Source: Dama dama (taxonomy: Eukaryota > Chordata > Mammalia > Artiodactyla > Cervidae). From it: a stretch of DNA of 64,000 nt. The position numbers and the translations under genes were made by a program. Shown one piece after another: positions 24,245-35,985 of the stretch (position 1 is its first letter; each line of letters starts with the position of its first letter). The notes beneath the pieces were generated by a model. The model was not told the origin of the DNA, ran no database searches, and worked only from the letters and a program-made list of their open reading frames with translations. The stretch is from positions 86,333,501-86,397,500 of the forward strand of contig NC_083692.1 of the NCBI RefSeq assembly GCF_033118175.1. The letters run 5' to 3'.

Positions 24245-24740
24245 CGGTTGCAATGCCCCTCTGCACACCTGACCCCAGGAACATCTCAGAAGAGGGGCAG
24301 GGCCAGGATTATAAGTCACGCCAGATGTGTGGGCGTGTATGGCCAGGCCACTCAAGATGGCTCTTCATTTGCTCTCTGTGTATCTCCTGCTCCACCAGTC
24401 CCTACTTCACTCACAGGACCATCCAATCCTCTTAATCATAGGCCTTTATCAGTGACTGTCCACACGCTTGCCCGTGCCCCCGGCTGGTTTCCCTGGTAAC
24501 TGATGAGCCCCTCTGAAGTCAGTGCTCTGTAACTGGTAGCCGCCGCCTCCAGAGTAGCAGAAGGCCCTGCCGTGTCCTGCCTGCCATCTGCCGTCCACAG
24601 TGGCGTGTTGCTCCAGGATGTGGTTTCAGATACGTAAGATCCCCCCATCTGATAAGTTGTTGTCTCTGTCTCCGGGATCTTTTGTCTCGAGGCTGGGCTA
24701 CTACAAGGCTTGCAGGACCTTGGGGGTACAGCCCAGTGGT
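24245..24740 (+). mobile_element. Possible LTR-like or unclassified repeat
   Basis: About 500 bp with a TATA-like ATTATAAGTC near 24310 and a pyrimidine-rich second half (TTGTTGTCTCTGTCTCCGGG), reminiscent of a solitary LTR. I see no flanking duplication and cannot assign a family. Confidence 0.25.
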
Positions 24741-25732
24741 CATGTCTCCCCCAGGAGCCCCTTTCCAAATACAGGGTGATTCCAAGTGAGCCCTTGACCT
24801 GGCCCTTCCAAGGCCCCACCTGATGTCCCCTCTCCTCTTCTTCCTGTAAGGCTGATAGAAGCTCCCTCCTCTCCTGTTCCCAGCAGCCTTCCCTCTTCTC
24901 AGCCCCAACTGGGAGGAGTCAGAAACCTCCAGCTAAAACTCTCTGGGTCTCAAAATGGGTGTGAAGTAGAGGAAAAGAGAACCTTTCACAAGGAAATGGT
25001 CAGGGGACAAAGACCCCCCCATCCAATCCATGTGACTTCTACAAGTTACCAACAGGTCCCTCTGCAGACATGCAGCCCTTTGCAGGACCCACTGGTCCCC
25101 AGACCAGGAGCCCTGGTGCAGTGCACAACCTGTGTGGCCGCACCTGCCGGTCCTGGCGGGGTGGGTGGGCCCTGGAGTCAGAGCCCCAGGGGCAGGGCAG
25201 CCACCAGCTGTGGGCACGGGATACAGTAGGGATCTGGGAGAAGAGGGGGGACCCAGCTGTGCCCGGCACCGCAACCCAACCCCCTTCACTTTTCAGTGGG
25301 TGAGGGGAGGGGTGGCCTGGGGACAAACTGCTGAGGAATGGGAGAGTCAGCAGCTTCTGCTGGAAGGGGTGGGAGCTACAGTGGGGAGTAGAGGGGAAGG
25401 AAGAAAAGGGGAGCCTTCCTGACCAGGAAAGTCATTGAAGAGGTCTCCCTCTGAGTACCCTGGGTTGCCAGGGGTTGTGGTGGGGCCAGAGACCCCACCA
25501 TGGGCACCTACCACACCCCCAGAAGGAGGGGAGGGAACTGACTCAAGCTGAAAACTGGCCATCTGGCCACTGACTCTCAACATAAGGCCAGGATGCTGAG
25601 GCACAGGGCTGTGGAATGGGCACCGAGGTCTTCCTCGGGGGGCCTTTCTCTCCTGTGTGCGGCGTCCAAGGCTCTGGCGGAGGAGGTGGCCGACACTGGG
25701 CTGTGGTGTCACGTGAGTTTTCTTCCCACATT

Positions 25733-26218
25733 AGAAAGCAGAGACATTACTCTGTCAACAAAGGTCCGTCTAGTCAAGGCTATGGGTTTTTCCGTAGTCG
25801 TGTGGGGATGTGAGAGTTGGACTGTGAAGAAAGCTGAGTGCCTAAGAATTGATGCTTTTGAACTGTGGTGTTGGAGAAGACTCTTGAGAGTCCCTTGGAC
25901 TGCAAGGAGATCCAACCAGTCCATCCTAAAGGAGATCAGTCCTGAGTGTTCATTGGAAGGACTGATGTTGAAGCTGAAACTCCAGTACTTTGGCCACCTG
26001 ATGCGAAGAGCTGACTCATTTGAAGAGACCCTGATGCTGGGAAAGATTGAGGGCAAGAGGAGAAGGGGACGACAGAGGATGAGATGGTTGGATAGCATCA
26101 CCGACTCAATGGACATGAGTTTGGGTAAACTCCGGGAGCTGGTGATGGACAGGGAGGCCTGGCGTGCTGCGGTTCATGGGGTCGCAAAGAGTTGGACACG
26201 ACTGAGTGACTGAACTGA
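25733..26218 (+). mobile_element. BovB (RTE) LINE 3' end, copy 3
   Basis: The best preserved copy: the ORF2 C-terminal region is open from the 5' truncation to its normal stop near 26213, about 150 codons. Ends CGACTGAGTGACTGAACTGA. It is 5'-truncated and so cannot be autonomous. Confidence 0.92.
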
Positions 26219-26572
26219 GTTAATGAGGTGGTGTGTGATGAGCCTAAAGGGGGTGTGCAGAGTGCCCGACACCCAGGAGACTATTTAGCCCCTAGTGCAA
26301 TCCTCAGAGAGAAATACCCCTGAAGGCAGGCCTGGGGGGACCCAGCGACCCCCTCTCTGGGTGACCCCCTTCTTAGTGTCCACGGAGGGCTCCCAGGAAG
26401 GAACAGCGGCCTTTGTCCTCTGGCTACAGGACATCAGCTTCCTGGTGCAGGGCCGAGTGCCGGGGAAGCCCTCGTGCAGCCCCCATCTCTCAAAATCCAG
26501 GCTGCCACCGCCCCACAGCCAGGCATCCACCGTGCACAGGAAGCCGGAATCTGACCCCTGGCGGCGGGCCTG

Positions 26573-26586
26573 GTCTCCATGGCAGC
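26573..26586 (+). promoter_or_regulatory. Candidate RFX X-box upstream of CALML4
   Basis: GTCTCCATGGCAGC fits the X-box pattern GTYNCC-AT-RGNAAC with one mismatch in the second half-site. It lies 125 bp upstream of the start codon, near a TTTATTAC motif (26593-26600) that resembles a CDX-type site. Regulatory role is inferred only. Confidence 0.3.
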
Positions 26587-26710
26587 CGTGGATTTATTAC
26601 CGGGGCCTCCACCCGGCTGAGCGGACTTTCGACTTGAAGCCGGGAAGAAGGGGAACAGGAAGGCAGCTCTGGGAGCAGCGAGCCCACGGGTGGCAGCTGG
26701 AGGCCCCGCG

Positions 26711-26713
26711 ATG
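26711..26713 (+). CDS. CALML4: CALML4 coding exon 1 (start codon only)
   Basis: The exon contributes only ATG, directly followed by donor GTGAGT at 26714. The next exon begins GCC AAG TTT, giving M-AKFLSQDQIN as in the human short form. The upstream sequence is presumably 5'UTR. Confidence 0.8.
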
Positions 26714-29700
26714 GTGAGTGAGGATCTGTGTGGCCTGGCCAGGCTGCCCTGGGCTGGGGAGGCAGGGGGCTTTCATGGAGTCCCTTCCTGACTGTTCTCT
26801 CTCTGCTGCAGGCCAAGTTTCTTTCCCAGGACCAAATTAATGGTAGGTTTGGTTTGTTCTTTCATTAGCAACTCACAGCAAAATATGGGTCTCGTTAGGC
26901 AATTTGCTCTGCTCATGTTTTGTTGGTGGGAGAGCTGGGCCCACCCACGAGCCAGGGGCCGACTGCTACCAGGAAGGGCCTGGTGGAGGGGCGGGGGATA
27001 AGGCTTGGAGGTGAGAACTGTCGCTGGTACACTGGTCAGTGTGATTTACGAGAGGGCCTGATAGGAGAGGGAGCACACTCGGTTCTCCTCCAGAACTTGA
27101 TAGTTGGGGCAGGCGGGGAGAGGGGCTGGTCAGAGAGACACCAGCTGGTTGTGGCTGAGGGCCCCGCCTGAGAAGGGGGCTTTGTAACTGGCTGAGAAAG
27201 AGAACAGGGCCCAGGGCTGTGCTCTCAGAAAGGGTGCTTTGTTTAGGCTGTGGGCCTCAGTCTCCCCATTTGTAAAGGGTGAAGGCCAGTGGAGGTGGTC
27301 TCGGGGGTCCCTAGTGTTGACATCTGGAGCACTTTATTCCCTGAATCCCCAAACCTGCTGCCCCCAGGCAGCTTCAGTTTCCCACAGTGCCTGGTTCTGT
27401 TTCCGTGAGGCCAAGCCAACAGAGTTGGGTTACACAGAACCCCGGGGCCAGACCCGGCTGGGGAGGCTCGGCTGAGCTGAAGCAGGGAGCTGAACTGAGG
27501 GTGGGTTACCTGGGCAGGACGTGCAGAGCTCTGGGGACCAGCAGCGTCTATAAGGGAGAGAGGGTAGGTGGGTTACAGGCATCTCCCCATAGGCCTCTTC
27601 ATATCCTTACCTCTCAAGAGGGGCCAGAGCAGGGACTTTTAAAACCCAAGGCCCAGGATAGGGGCCTCTCCTACCTAGGTCTTAAGACAAGACGTGATGA
27701 GTCTCGGGGCTGGAATCCAGCTGTCAGCGTCCCCCCACCAAACCTGGTGCCGGGGCTCACTGACCCTCCCTCTGGGGCTTCTGAATCTCCCAGAAGGGAA
27801 GAAGGGAAGATTCCCTTTGTATCCTAAAGTCTGACACAAAGAAAGTGACCACAAATGTTCAGGAAAGGAAGACTGATTGAGTGGGAAGACCAGGGACCTT
27901 GGAGGCAGTGGGCCTGGGCTCCAGTCACCTCTGAGCCTCAATGATCTCATCTGTGAAGTGGAAGTAATAACACTGCCTCATCAGGCTGCTGTGAGCAAGA
28001 GACAGAGCAGATGGCGGTCACGCATCTGACTCTGGGCCTGGATGTCACCCAGATGACATCCGGGGCCAGCTTGCTCTGCTAGCATGAGCTACGTGGTACA
28101 CTTTTAGGAATTTTGTGAACCATTGTTAAATAAAGGAAGATGAAAGAATGTCCCAGTCCCTTCGTCTATACAAAAATTTTAAAAAGATGGCTCTGTTGCA
28201 ATTAGTAGTGCTGAAGATTTGAAAGGTTTCAGTTTAATGGATGTAATTTGCACAAAGGTGAGGAATAGTTTAATAGTAGATCACTCATCAGATGTAATGA
28301 CAGTGTAGTCATTGGGAAAATAGTTGCGTTCCTTGGCCTGCAGCTTACCTCACTGATGGTTAAATCCAAACTGTAGGTTGGCAATGGATACAAGAGCTTG
28401 GCAAAAATTCACTTGTGATAATCAATTGGCTAGATGGGATTTATAATCAGTGTTTTTATTACTTGTAAGTTGTATGCTATACATCCTTAAGTCTACACCA
28501 TGTACAGATGTCATCAGAGTCAGCTGTTCCATTCCCAGCACAGCTGGTGTTATCCTGGGTCTGGGGAGGATTCTTTCTTGCCGTGGGGCATTTGTATTTT
28601 CAAAGGGAAAACTTAAAGGGGATTTTAATCCAGTTTGTTTAACCCAATGCGTTCTTTCATTCAACAATTATGAGCCCTTTTTTTTGTGCCAGCCCCGTTC
28701 TAGGGATTAAAAATACAGAGGTGCACAGAGGAGCCCCACATCCTTGTGCTCACAGGGTTCGCCTTGGCGGGAGTGGGGGACCACAGAGGAAAGGAGCAAA
28801 GTAAATAGGATGTTGGAGGGCAGGCAGGTCTATCAGGTGGAGGGCAGGGCAGGGAGGGAGGAGGTGTAGAGGTCGTGGAGGGGGGCAGGAGTAGAAAGAG
28901 AAGAGCCCTACTGTTTCAGGGCCGGCTGCCAAGTTCAGAGGACCCCCCAGAGCTTTAAAGGCAAGAAGACAGAACACATGGAGATGGGCCCCCAATTGAA
29001 TCTAGCCCTGCTGATACCAGGGGCCATGGGCCCCCAAGAGCCGAGTGTGGAGGGAGGTAGTTTGCCCCCTGTGGAGTCTGGTCCATTCTGGGTCCTGAGT
29101 GTGATATCCCCACCCAGCTACTGTCGGAAGGTGGTCAACTGTCACAGGATGGGGTCTCGGGAAGGTATTGGGCCCATCCCTTGGGCAGAGGCAAACCCAG
29201 ACAGAAGGTAAGCTGGGGTGGCCAAGACAGGTCCCGTGGAGGAGGGCGGGGGGGGGGGGGGGGGCTGAGTTCAAGCCCTGCGTGCAGGGCGGCCCTTGTC
29301 CCTATCCCCAGTGGCCTGGGCCCTCTTAGAGGGAATCAGGTTTTACAGGAACCAATTAAGCCCTGCTTCCCTGGGCCACTCTGGCTCCTGCTGCCCGGTC
29401 CTGTTGGTGGTCTGCCCCTCCAAAGCTCAGTCTCTGGAAAGTTCTGAAAGGGCGGGAGGTTCCCCTTCAACCTCTCCACAGGCATCAAAGCAGATAATTG
29501 TCCCTAAACCCCACTGCCTGGCCTGCCTTTGATTAGCAAGGCCCCTGAAATCCTAGGCTGCTGGGAGTGGCCTTAATGAGGCAGCTTGAAGGGGCCCTAG
29601 GCTTGGGCATCCTTCTGCCATCTCTCCCGCTCTCTGGCCCTCTGGTGGCTTCTGCTTGGAAGTGGAGCTCCAGGGTGGCCTCCTGGGCAGAGCGGGCTGC

Positions 29701-32700
29701 CCACTGCCCCCGCTGCCAGGAGCCCTTGGCTGCTCCAGCCTTCCTCGCTCTGTCTGCAGCATGGGAACAACCAGGGCCCCTCCCCACAGGGCCGCGGTGC
29801 GGATGACACGGGACCTGGGGGAAAGTGCTAGTCGTGGGAGCTGCTTTGGCTGGTTTTGTTACTGTCTGCTCAGGAGCTGCTGGTCCAGGCCTCTGAGGAA
29901 CCAGCTGGCTGCGGGAAGTGGGAGAGAGCAGGGTGTGAGGAACAGTGCAGGGCCCCGCATGCTCCCGTCGGGGCTCAGGCTGGAGCCCTACCCATGGGTC
30001 CCGGGGGCTGCCCAAGGCGGGAGTTTTGGCCAGTTCCACCCCCATCCCCACCCCGTGGTCAGGGCCTCTGTAAGGGCCCCTTACCTTCCCAAGCTCCTGG
30101 CTGGCCTCCCCATGCCTCCAGGGCTGGGCGTCAGGGGAGATGCAGGTGGGGCTGGTTCCACTGGGCTGGGGAGCTGTGGATCTGCAGGCTACTTCACCTC
30201 CAGAGGGGAGAGAGGGTGCGAGGAGAGCAGTAAGGAAGATCTCCGCAGAGCTGGGAGGACTTCGGGCAGCGCCTGTTGAAGTCTTGAGTGGGGCCAGGGC
30301 CTGTGTGAGAGTGTGGCTTGAGAGTTCAGCAGCCCGGAGACCGGCGGCCGCAGCAGTGGACTCAGAACTCCCAGTTGTGATATCTGTCACCATGTATGAT
30401 GGCCTCTCTGCCAGGCCCTCCCAGAGGGGATTTCTGGTCCTCCAGCAAGCCCCAAGGCATTATTATCATTTCCCACGTAAGTTGTCGTTTGCTAAGATCC
30501 CCTGGGACTCTGGTGCCCTGCTGTGGGCTCCTGGTCCCCCTGGGCTGGCCCTGGAAAGAGAGAGCGAGCAGGTTCTCCTGTGTGTGCTGTAGCTTCAGTC
30601 AGATCCAACTCTTCGCCACCCCATGGACTACAGTCCGCCAGGCTTCTCCGTCCATGGGACTCTCCAGGAAGGATACTGGAGTGGGTTGCCATTCCCTTCT
30701 CCAGGGGCTCCTCCCGACCTAGGGATCGAATCCACGTCTATGTCTGCTGCATTGGCAGGCAGGTTCTTCACCACTGTGGTTTTAGTCAACTGACGACAGC
30801 AGCAAGGAGGAAGGAGGCAGAAGGGAGGTCAGGAGGGAAAGGGGATGGGGTTGACCGATGAAACGCAGTTAAACATACATTTCAGATAAACAACAAATAC
30901 CCTTGTAAGCATGTTGTTCAGTTGCTAAGTCCTGTCCGACTCTGTGACCTCATGGACCGAGGTTTACCTGAAATTCAATTTACCTTGACAGCCCTGGATT
31001 TTTCTTTTTTTTTTGCTGGGCCTGGCCACTCTAGGAGGGGAGGAGGAGTGGGAAGCAGGCAAGAGGAAGGGGAGGGGCAGAAAGGGGGGGAGGACAGAGA
31101 AGTGGGGGGCGGGTGGAAAAGCGCCCCTGACTCTCCCTTCTGGGCTCTGGCAGAGTACAAGGAGTGCTTCTCCCTATACGACAAGCAGCAGCGGGGGAAG
31201 ATCAAAGCCACGGACCTCCTGACGGTGATGAGGTGCCTGGGGGCCAGCCCGACGCCTGGGGAGGTGCGGCGGCACCTGCAGACTCAAGGGATAGGTGAGT
31301 GGGCCCGGCTGGGCAGGTTGCACGGGAGTCTGGGTGAGCGGGTGGGCCCTGAGCCCTGTAGCTCTTGTCCCAGGGACGCAGGCAGGCGGGCGGGTGTGAG
31401 CAGCTCAGAGGTCTGAGGGGTCAGTGTCAGCCAGACCTCTCTGGCTGGGGGTCTGGAGGCACCTGGCCAGGTGTGCTCATAGCAACAGCTGACGCCCCCG
31501 CCCAGAGGACCGGGGGATCTAGACATTTCACCACCGTTGTCACAAACCTGCAGTCCAGACAGTGCTGAATGATCCCAAGCATGTTTTGATGGAAGTGTCC
31601 CTTTATTTAGTATGCGTCCTCTGCTTAGCTCAGCAACAGCATGAAGGAGGCACTATCCTAATCCAAGTTTTACAGATAAAGATCAAGATTCAGAGCCCAG
31701 CTGGTAACTTCTGAGTCCTTAAGCCAATGGTGGAATTAGATTGGAACCAGATTCTCATTTCTAACACTGATCTCCGAAAAATTTTTCAAAACTGCAAGAA
31801 AATGTACAGGAAAACCCACCCAAAACGTTACCAAGTTATCCTCTGCTGATGTGATCATGGGTGATTTTTCATTCCTCATTTCCTCTATTTTTGACAAAGG
31901 AAACATACTGCTTTTACAACCAAAAACAACTTGCTTTTTGTTGGTGGTGGCAACTTTTTTTTTTTTTAAGAAAAAAAGAGGGAGGAGTATCAGAAGCCAG
32001 GATGGCTGTTTGCATTGGTAGCTGGACACTCAGGAAGGAAAGAGGAAGGGATGGCCTGCAAGGAACACTTGATCAACAGCCCAACTGGACCTCCATTGCC
32101 CCACCTCTCAGACGGGTTCCCACTCTCTGCTGGGGTTACCCCGAGGCCCCATCGGAGGGCGACTGCAGCGGCACTGGGAGCTTGTCCTGAGGCCGGGCTC
32201 GGGGTGGCCTCTGAAGGCCCCAAGCCTGGTGACGGGGGGCTCAGCCAGCAAGAGCCCCTGCTTCCGTCTTCAAAGCGTGCTGGTTTCCTCTGGTTTCTGT
32301 CTCCTTCAGACAGGAAGCCGTGGGCAGGGGCAGGCACTTCCGATTTCCTGCAGCTGGAGCCCAGCCTGGGCTGAGGGCCCCAGGCATGCCTGGAGGAGGG
32401 TTGTGGGCTGGGGTGGAGGCTGCAGTGAAGGGAAGGGCAAGTGAGTGAGGCTTGAGCCCCATCATCCACCTGTCTTTGTAGCTGTGTTGCAGCGACTGTC
32501 AAAGGGGGAGGACAGACATGGATAGACATGTTGGTGCACTTCCTCCAGTTCAGGGCGCGAGAGAAGCATCCAGAAGGGGCAGAGGAAGCGGTGTGTCATC
32601 CTGGTCTTGTCACTGCTCTGAATCGACTATGCTCTGAGTTTGTCTCTTTAGTGGGCAAAATGAGATATCCAGGCACTGAGGGTTGTTGGGAAGATTAAAC

Positions 32701-35700
32701 GAGGCATATCCATGGTGGGAACTCAGCAAGACAGGCTGCAGCCTCTTCCCCAGGAACACAGCCACCATCACAGTGCTTCCTGAATTAGGTGGCTCTTGAG
32801 CTGGCCTTGAAGGCTTGGGCAGGAGGCCAGCTGACATCCCCAAGAGAAGCCTTTTCCTCCTTGCTCACTCAGCTGTTTGGGGGTTTCCTAGACAGAAATG
32901 GAGAGCTGGATTTCTCTACTTTTCTGACCATCATGCATATGCAAATAAAACAAGAGGACCCAAAAAAGGAAATTCTTTTGGCCATGTTGATGGCAGACAA
33001 GGAGAAGAAAGGCTACATCATGGCATCTGAACTGCGGTCAAGACTCATGCAACTGGGGGAGAAGCTCACCCCCAAAGAAGGTAATGGCCTGGGGCCCTAC
33101 CTCCCAACAGTGGGAGGTGACCAAGGAGTTGGGGGCACACCAAAGTCCAAATCATGCCACGTGGGTTATGTAGACATTGCATTTGATGGCATTTGAATGT
33201 TGGGACTAGATGCTAAGCTTGGTGAACTCTGGCCTGGAACCTGGAAAACAACTAGGGAACTGTGAGTGGCAGAAGTTAGCCAGGGTGAAGGGACAGTAGG
33301 GAAACCCACTTAGGATCTACTTGGGCATTACTCTATGTTTTAAACTTTCACTGTGGGCCTTCATTTAGTGACTATTGACACCTCTAGGATCACTAGTGTC
33401 CCCCTCATACTGATTAGAGAAACAGGTGCAGTGTGTGGCCTGTGACGAGCAGAGCTAGGAGCTGGACACAGGGCTTTTAAGACACTGGGACCCCCCTCCA
33501 CCCCCCGACCTTGCTCAAGCTCTCTCCTTTCCCCTCAGCTGTCTTCTGAAGTTGCTGCTGCGGCCAAGTTTCTAAATTGAGATGTTACTTTGCTCCCTTT
33601 TCTCATGAGTCAGGCAGCTCTGAGCTCTTCCAGAAGGAACGTCCTGTCTACCTTCCCTGTCTTCCTGCCTCAGAGCCAGATGAGGGGCTTGGGCCTTCCG
33701 GGAAAGCCCGATGTTCATAGTGAGGGTGACCCCGATGCTGAGCCCTTTGCAGATGTCCTCCCAGCCGGCTGAGGGCCGAGTCCAGCCACAGCAGCCATGC
33801 CAGGCTGCCACCAGAGTCCACACCCACCAACCCCCGAGGCTGCAATTTCTAGGTAGGCCGCTGGACTCACCTGTGATTGGGGCAGGAGGACACAGTGGGT
33901 GGAGGAAAAAGGCTCGCTCCAGTAATGACGGGCCTTTAGCCTTTGGTAAAATCACAACAGACTTGAATCCTGGCTCCCCCTCATTCTGGGGGAACTCAGG
34001 TGAGTTTCTTAACCTCTCTCACCCTCCTCAGTTTCCTTGTTGGGAAATGAGGTTACAATAGGCAATCCCTCAGGACCCTGCAAGAGCTAACATCCTATAA
34101 AGCAGCCTGCTAAGATTTCATCTGCAGTCACAAAGGCACAGTGCAAAGCAAGTAAAAATAGCGCTAGAGAAGGCAGATGGCGCTTCCCCCGCTCTTCCAG
34201 GCTGGTAGCTATCACGCTCCCATCTTTCACTGTGGCTGTTTTAACGTGAACAGGGAATCACAGGCTCTGCTTCCCTCCCGGGCTCCGAGGACACTACTTG
34301 GCCTTTTACGGATCAGGTGGAGTGTTAGCAGAGAGGCCAGCAGGGGCCTTCATTCCTGCGGTTAATGATCTGTCTAAAACAATACCACGGTCCCCAAACT
34401 CAAACCTCCCTCCCATTTGTTTAACCAGTAAAGAAACATTTCAAAAAACTGGCAGTGTCTGCCAGAGACTGATATCCTTTTCCTCTGTCTATGGGAGATA
34501 GGAAAGGTGACACTGGAAGTAAGACTCCTTTACCTTCAATGATAGAAAGAAAAGTTGGTTTACTGCAGAAGCATCCTTGGAGCAGCTGAGATGGCTGTGG
34601 GGGAGGCCTCTTTCACAAACCGGTTCCCTGTGCCGTTCTAACCAGAACGCACCGTCAGACTCCAGCTGCCCCTCTTCTGGACAGCTGGAGGCTGCAGTGA
34701 TTGGTACCGGACCTGTCCACTGGGACAGTGTTAACCAAGTGGTTGATGGGTAGAAGCTTCTCCATGAAATAAGATAAATTACAGGCTCAGTGTTCTAAAA
34801 AGACTCAGAAGTACTATCAGCTTAAGCACAGTGCACAGCAATTACAATTCTGAGGAGGAGGCTTAAGCAGCAAGTCACAGGTGATACTTCCTCACTGTCC
34901 AGAGTTGTGTTGGGGCTGTCTGGGGCTGGCAGAGTTGACATAGAGTGAGAGAGTTTTGTAAGAGGGGGAGGCGGGTCCTGAGAAGCCACCATTGAGAAGT
35001 GTCAACTGAACTGGCTCTCCTTGTCAACTCCTGGGACAAGCTTGTATTTTACCCCAGGAATCCAGAACCAGTAAATGTAGGTTTCTTTCTTTTTCTGAGC
35101 AATATTGGAGAACAATGGCAGTTTTTGTAGGCTTTGAGCTTAAGACACAGTTGAATTTATTTTCTCTTGTACTATCCTACCTCCAAAACACTTTCAGAAA
35201 GAGGTGATAGTGGCAGATACCATTTGTCACCAAGCCCCCTCTTGGGGTGGGGGGATGTCAGGCCACAGTCTGGGCTAGGGGGCCCAGGATGGAGCAGCAG
35301 GGATGTCTGTTATGGAGGGTGTCTGAGAGGGTAGGCGGTAGAAGGTAAAATCCAGGCCAACGCTTTCTGGAAGTACTGGCACAGGAGCCAGATATTTCCT
35401 GAAGGAAAAAAAAAGTACAAGGTGGTTTCATTGACTGAATCCTTACCAGTACACCCCCCATCCTGGCCCCTGCAGAAAGCCTGATGAACTCAGAATTGAT
35501 TCCATGGTCTCCAAGCGGGAGGGAGTGGGTTGTCCTTTTCTGTTCACTGGGTTACTTCCTCACCTATGGAAGCAGTCAGCTGGAGGCTCAGGGGAGACCT
35601 CGGGAGGCTCAACCCCCAACTCGATGCTTTATCATGTGACAGTGAAGCCAAACTGAAAAATTACTGTGATTTATTGCAGTGGAGGATCTCTTCAGGGAAG

Positions 35701-35777
35701 CAGATATCGAACCGAATGGCAAAGTGAAGTATGACGAGTTCATCCAGAAGATCACCATTCCTGTGCGGGACTACTGA
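26711..35777 (+). CDS. CALML4: CALML4, calmodulin-like protein 4 (5 coding exons, 153 aa)
   Basis: Calmodulin-family protein known as a light chain of MYO7B and MYO7A in the brush-border intermicrovillar and stereocilia adhesion complexes. Coding exons are 26711-26713, 26812-26842, 31154-31294, 32892-33080 and 35680-35777; they total 462 nt with GT-AG borders and a continuous frame. Four EF-hand loops can be placed. Loop 1 (Asp21-Asp32) and loop 3 (Asp94-Glu105) have lysine, glutamine or arginine at calcium positions. Loop 2 (57-68) lacks acids at positions 1 and 12. Only loop 4 (Asp130-Glu141, D-x-E-x-N-G...E) looks near-canonical. Calcium binding is therefore likely weak, as expected for an apo-type myosin light chain. 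The start ATG is the last codon of its exon. Confidence 0.94.
26812..26842 (+). CDS. CALML4: CALML4 coding exon 2
   Basis: Thirty-one nt: acceptor CTGCAG, AKFLSQDQIN, one base of Glu12, donor GTAGGT. A short N-terminal helix lead-in, as in calmodulin. Confidence 0.9.
27885..28020 (+). repeat. MIR SINE relic
   Basis: TTGGAGGCAGTGGGCCTGGG, GAGCCTCAATGATCTCATCT and GAAGTAATAACACTGCCTCA; MIR-like. CALML4 intron 2. Confidence 0.65.
29248..29264 (+). repeat. Poly-G run (17 G)
   Basis: Uninterrupted G17 in CALML4 intron 2. Confidence 0.9.
30578..30778 (-). mobile_element. Bov-tA SINE
   Basis: Minus-strand copy, slightly truncated at its 5' end, in CALML4 intron 2. Confidence 0.9.
30912..30963 (-). 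mobile_element. Bov-tA SINE 3' fragment
   Basis: About 50 bp matching only the 3' end (TTGCTAAGTCCTGTCCGACT), minus strand, 130 bp from the preceding copy. Confidence 0.7.
31154..31294 (+). CDS. CALML4: CALML4 coding exon 3 (EF-hand 1)
   Basis: Encodes residues 12-58 with degenerate EF-hand loop 1 (DKQQRGKIKATD) and the helix leading to EF-hand 2. Ends with one base of Asp59 before GTGAGT. Confidence 0.95.
32892..33080 (+). CDS. CALML4: CALML4 coding exon 4 (EF-hands 2 and 3)
   Basis: Encodes residues 59-121: the rest of EF-hand 2 (DRNGELDFSTF), the linker MQIKQEDPKKE, and EF-hand 3 with loop DKEKKGYIMASE. Ends with one base of Val122 before GTAATG. Confidence 0.95.
35680..35777 (+). CDS. 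CALML4: CALML4 coding exon 5 (EF-hand 4, terminal)
   Basis: Encodes residues 122-153 with loop DIEPNGKVKYDE, the best-preserved calcium site, and the C-terminus ITIPVRDY. TGA stop at 35775-35777. Confidence 0.95.
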
Positions 35778-35985
35778 ACGAGAAGGCAAGAGAGCCTCCC
35801 CTGGGCCTGAACACTCAGACTGATGGATGTTTGAAAAGAAAAGTGTTCCTTTCACTTGCAGGAGATGGCAAACACAGCAAGATGACAGACCTAATCACAG
35901 TAAGAGGACAACAAGGAAACAAAATGATTCCAGCTATGGGATTAGCATGTCTTTAATAAAATTTTTTACTGTTTTAACAACTACC
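35778..35985 (+). other. CALML4: CALML4 3' untranslated region
   Basis: About 200 nt from the stop to shortly after the AATAAA at 35955-35960. The end is inferred from the signal. Confidence 0.65.
35955..35960 (+). terminator. CALML4: Poly(A) signal AATAAA, CALML4 3' end
   Basis: AATAAA 178 nt after the stop codon, followed by a T-rich stretch. Confidence 0.75.

Larger units (their letters stand above)
21216..26710. other. CLN6-CALML4 intergenic region
   Basis: Holds SINEs, BovB copy 3, an unclassified stretch (22380-23440, with a TATAAAAG at 22753) and the probable CALML4 promoter and 5'UTR at its right end. No supported gene. Confidence 0.6.

Noticed and set aside
25593..26213. 206-codon ORF as a host gene
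   Set aside because: Its C-terminal 150 codons are the truncated BovB ORF2 end; the N-terminal part is unrelated flanking DNA.
29533..30393. 286-codon minus-strand ORF and a 207-codon plus-strand ORF in the same place
   Set aside because: Both lie in GC-rich CALML4 intron 2, show low-complexity composition and no recognisable domain, and overlap each other.
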